This document shows, piece after piece, positions 62,466 to 64,000 of a DNA stretch of 64,000 nucleotides; the first letter of the stretch is position 1; every line of letters begins with the position of its first letter. The notes beneath the pieces are model-generated. The model was not told the DNA's origin, ran no database searches, and worked only from the letters and a program-made list of their open reading frames with translations. This DNA comes from Hoeflea_A sp965249925 (lineage in GTDB: Bacteria; Pseudomonadota; Alphaproteobacteria; Rhizobiales; Rhizobiaceae): the NCBI GenBank assembly GCA_965249925.1, contig OZ252260.1, forward strand, positions 372,001-436,000, read 5' to 3'. A program made the translations under genes and the position numbers.

Positions 62466-62690
62466 GTGCAAGTACTTGTCCGCGACAATAACGTCGACCA
62501 GGCTCTGCGCGCATTGAAGAAGAAAATGCAGCGCGAAGGCATCTTTCGTGAAATGAAGATGCGCGATTTCTACGAAAAGCCGTCCCAGAAGCGTGCCCGC
62601 GAAAAAGCCGAGGCCGTACGCCGCGTGCGCAAACTGGCACGCAAGCGCGCACAGCGCGAGGGACTGTTGGTCGGCCGCGGCGGCCGCTAG
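62466..62690 (+). CDS. rpsU: 30S ribosomal protein S21
   Basis: A 74-residue basic protein: (M)QVLVRDNNVDQALRALKKKM then QREGIFREMKMRDFYEKPSQ followed by KRAREKAEAVRRVRKLARKR, the full bS21 sequence with the usual alphaproteobacterial C-terminal extension ending GRGGR. The start is GTG with GGAAGGAACGGG upstream; the ATG of a longer frame at 62376 is not supported by the family. It binds the small ribosomal subunit near the anti-Shine-Dalgarno region. Confidence 0.95.
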   Translation: MQVLVRDNNVDQALRALKKKMQREGIFREMKMRDFYEKPSQKRAREKAEAVRRVRKLARKRAQREGLLVGRGGR

Positions 62691-62706
62691 GACCTGCCAT
62701 TATTCA

Positions 62707-62725
62707 AACGCATTTGTTGCGTTTT
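62707..62725 (+). terminator. Possible transcription terminator after rpsU
   Basis: AACGCA-TTTGT-TGCGTT followed by TTG: a short 6-base-pair stem with a weak T tail. A second GC-rich stem (GGCGGGGCGAT / ATCGCCGCCGCC, then TTATTTTG) follows at about 62730-62765 and may be the real terminator. Confidence 0.4.
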
Positions 62726-62823
62726 GTCAGGCGGGGCGATGACATCGCCGCCGCCTTATTTTGTGGGCGATGGGGCCGGTGTAGGCTGTACGAACATCGG
62801 TAAGAGAGGTGAGGGACACACGG

Positions 62824-63666
62824 GTGAACGTGCACAAGACGCCGACCCATGGGCGGGTCGGCCTTCGCGCATTGACCGCGATCGCATTCTTGAGTTTCGC
62901 TTTGGCCGGCTGCCAGACGACAAACCCCGAAGACGTCATCAACATCGAAAAGGCGCAGGGATCGGAAAGCAACATCGCTTCGCTGACCGAGGTCATCAAA
63001 AACAACCCGCAAGACGCCGAGGCCTATAATGTGCGCGGCAGCGCCTATGGACGGGCCGGTGACTTCAACAGAGCGCTGAAGGATTTCGATACAGCGATCA
63101 AAATCAATCCGAGTTTCTACCAGGCCTATGCCAACCGAGCGCTGATCTATCGCGGCATGGGCGACTTGGCTGCCGCCTCCGACGACTACAACAGGGCGCT
63201 GCGCATTAACCCGCGCTACGACGTGGCCTTTATCGGGCGCGGCAACATGTACATGCAGGCCGGTCAGCAGAACAACGCCTTCAACGACTTCACCCGTGCC
63301 ATCAGGCTGGATACGACCGATCCTCGGGCCTACAACAATCGTGGCCTGATCTACCAGAAACGCGGGCAGCACCAGCAGGCGATCGAGGATTTCTCCAAAT
63401 CGATCTCGCTGTCTCCGAGCGCGCCATTGCCCTACAACAACCGCGGCCTGTCCTATCTCGCTCTCGGAGACGAGGAAAACGCTTTCGCCGATGTCAACAA
63501 ATCGCTCGACCTCGACAAGAACATCGCCGAGGCCTGGGTCAACCAGGCACTGATCTACGAGCGACGCGGAGAGACGACAAAAGCCCGCCGCTCCTATGCG
63601 CGCGCCGCACAGCTCGATCCGAACTATCAGCCGGCGAAGGACGGCCTGGCGAGGACCAGAGGCTAA
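62824..63666 (+). CDS. TPR-repeat lipoprotein
   Basis: A 280-residue protein with a lipoprotein signal (ALTAIAFLSFALAGCQTT, lipobox L-A-G-C) and six or so tetratricopeptide repeats: PQDAEAYNVRGSAYGRAGDF, NPSFYQAYANRALIYRGMGD, DPRAYNNRGLIYQKRGQHQQ and others. It is anchored in the inner or outer membrane and serves as an interaction scaffold, as do NlpI-like proteins. I use the GTG with GAGGG upstream; another GTG 15 bases earlier is possible. A small AAAACC-TC-GGTTTT stem follows the stop. Confidence 0.85.
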   Translation: MNVHKTPTHGRVGLRALTAIAFLSFALAGCQTTNPEDVINIEKAQGSESNIASLTEVIKNNPQDAEAYNVRGSAYGRAGDFNRALKDFDTAIKINPSFYQAYANRALIYRGMGDLAAASDDYNRALRINPRYDVAFIGRGNMYMQAGQQNNAFNDFTRAIRLDTTDPRAYNNRGLIYQKRGQHQQAIEDFSKSISLSPSAPLPYNNRGLSYLALGDEENAFADVNKSLDLDKNIAEAWVNQALIYERRGETTKARRSYARAAQLDPNYQPAKDGLARTRG

Positions 63667-63722
63667 GAAAACCTCGGTTTTTTGAAAGTCTCTGTCAACC
63701 GAATGGCATTCTTTACCAGTGA

Positions 63723-64000
63723 ATGTTGTCAACTCCGTTTCGATGGGACATCGCGCGAACAGAGCAACTTGGCTTATGGCTTCAAAGGGTTCGAGAGGCA
63801 CCCGAAGTCGATGCGAGTTTTCTGAGTGAGCTCCGAACCGCATCGGCGAAGGTACTGGCTGTTTCCGAGGGTGCCAATCTGAGTTTCATTGGGCGCACGC
63901 CTGAAAGTTTCTTTAACTGTCTTTCGGGAACGTTCAACTGTGTGGCGCGGTCTCCTGAGATCAACCTAATGCAATACTCCATGCGATGGCCGCAATCCAG
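63723..64000 (+). CDS. Unrecognised protein, N-terminal part (runs off the window)
   Basis: An open frame of 92 codons from an ATG to the edge, with sensible composition: MLSTPFRWDIARTEQLGLWL, SFLSELRTASAKVLAVSEGA, LSFIGRTPESFFNCLSGTF. It looks like real coding sequence (an amphipathic helix, then a V-L-A-V-S-E-G strand and turn) and the overlapping minus-strand frame does not. I cannot name the family without the rest. No strong ribosome site is visible. Confidence 0.5.
   Translation, partial: MLSTPFRWDIARTEQLGLWLQRVREAPEVDASFLSELRTASAKVLAVSEGANLSFIGRTPESFFNCLSGTFNCVARSPEINLMQYSMRWPQS

Overview
This window reads as chromosomal DNA of an alphaproteobacterium, most likely of the order Hyphomicrobiales (Rhizobiales). 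The grounds are a GC-rich coding background, the order N-formylglutamate amidohydrolase / cpdR / tRNA-Val(GAC) at the left end, a cysG-DUF2849-cysI-DUF934 sulfite-reduction operon, a soxBDAG sarcosine oxidase operon, and a mixed-linkage or curdlan-like glucan synthase cluster. I cannot name the genus from sequence alone.

Layout. 0-1.5 kb is core (N-formylglutamate amidohydrolase, cpdR, tRNA-Val). 1.5-8.5 kb, directly downstream of the tRNA, is a decayed, more AT-rich accessory stretch. It holds a wrecked thermonuclease gene, small orphan genes (including an Imm26-type immunity protein and two or three secreted proteins), a frameshifted zinc-ribbon-like gene, and an N-terminal scrap of an SRAP (YedK/HMCES) gene whose intact copy lies at 28 kb. 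8.5-13.3 kb is an exopolysaccharide module: membrane fusion protein, periplasmic glycosidase-like protein and processive GT2 synthase. 13.3-15.6 kb is a repeat nest. It contains gpmA (phosphoglycerate mutase) remnants, a tandem duplication, 86-bp palindromic repeats, and an IS1111-group (IS110 family) element inserted inside one palindrome. The non-coding tail of that element carries short matches to both sides of its target, as a bridge/seek RNA would.

16-28 kb is a mosaic of small stress, redox and regulatory genes (MAPEG, VOC, GT61, LysR with SDR and azoreductase, ThuA, GNAT, a MarR regulator with duplicated operators, hemerythrin, thioredoxin-reductase-like protein, cupin, SRAP). 28.8-32.8 kb is cysG-DUF2849-cysI-DUF934. 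Next come a DUF433/DUF5615 toxin-antitoxin pair whose toxin gene has two frameshifts, an ECF sigma factor coupled to a VWA membrane protein, and a further copy of the palindromic repeat.

37-49.8 kb looks like uptake and breakdown of polyamines or guanidino compounds: two agmatinase-family ureohydrolases, an amidohydrolase, a PuuB-like amine oxidase divergent from a LysR regulator, a complete polyamine-type ABC transporter and a nitrilase-family amidase. 49.8-53.1 kb carries a Na/Pi cotransporter and a CYTH-CHAD protein with a Pho-box-like site. 53.1-56.3 kb is cysHDN. CysH has the cysteine pairs of an APS reductase and CysN has no kinase domain, so sulfate would go to APS, sulfite and sulfide with the CysI and siroheme enzymes encoded at 29-32 kb. 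57-62.2 kb is heterotetrameric sarcosine oxidase (soxBDAG). The right end has rpsU, a TPR lipoprotein and a truncated unrecognised gene.

The most notable observations are the IS1111 element with candidate guide segments matching the palindrome it interrupts, the family of 86-bp palindromes, the doubly frameshifted toxin with an intact antitoxin and operator, the shared ATTTGC-N4-GCAAAT motif at two amine-catabolism loci, and the sigma/VWA pair.
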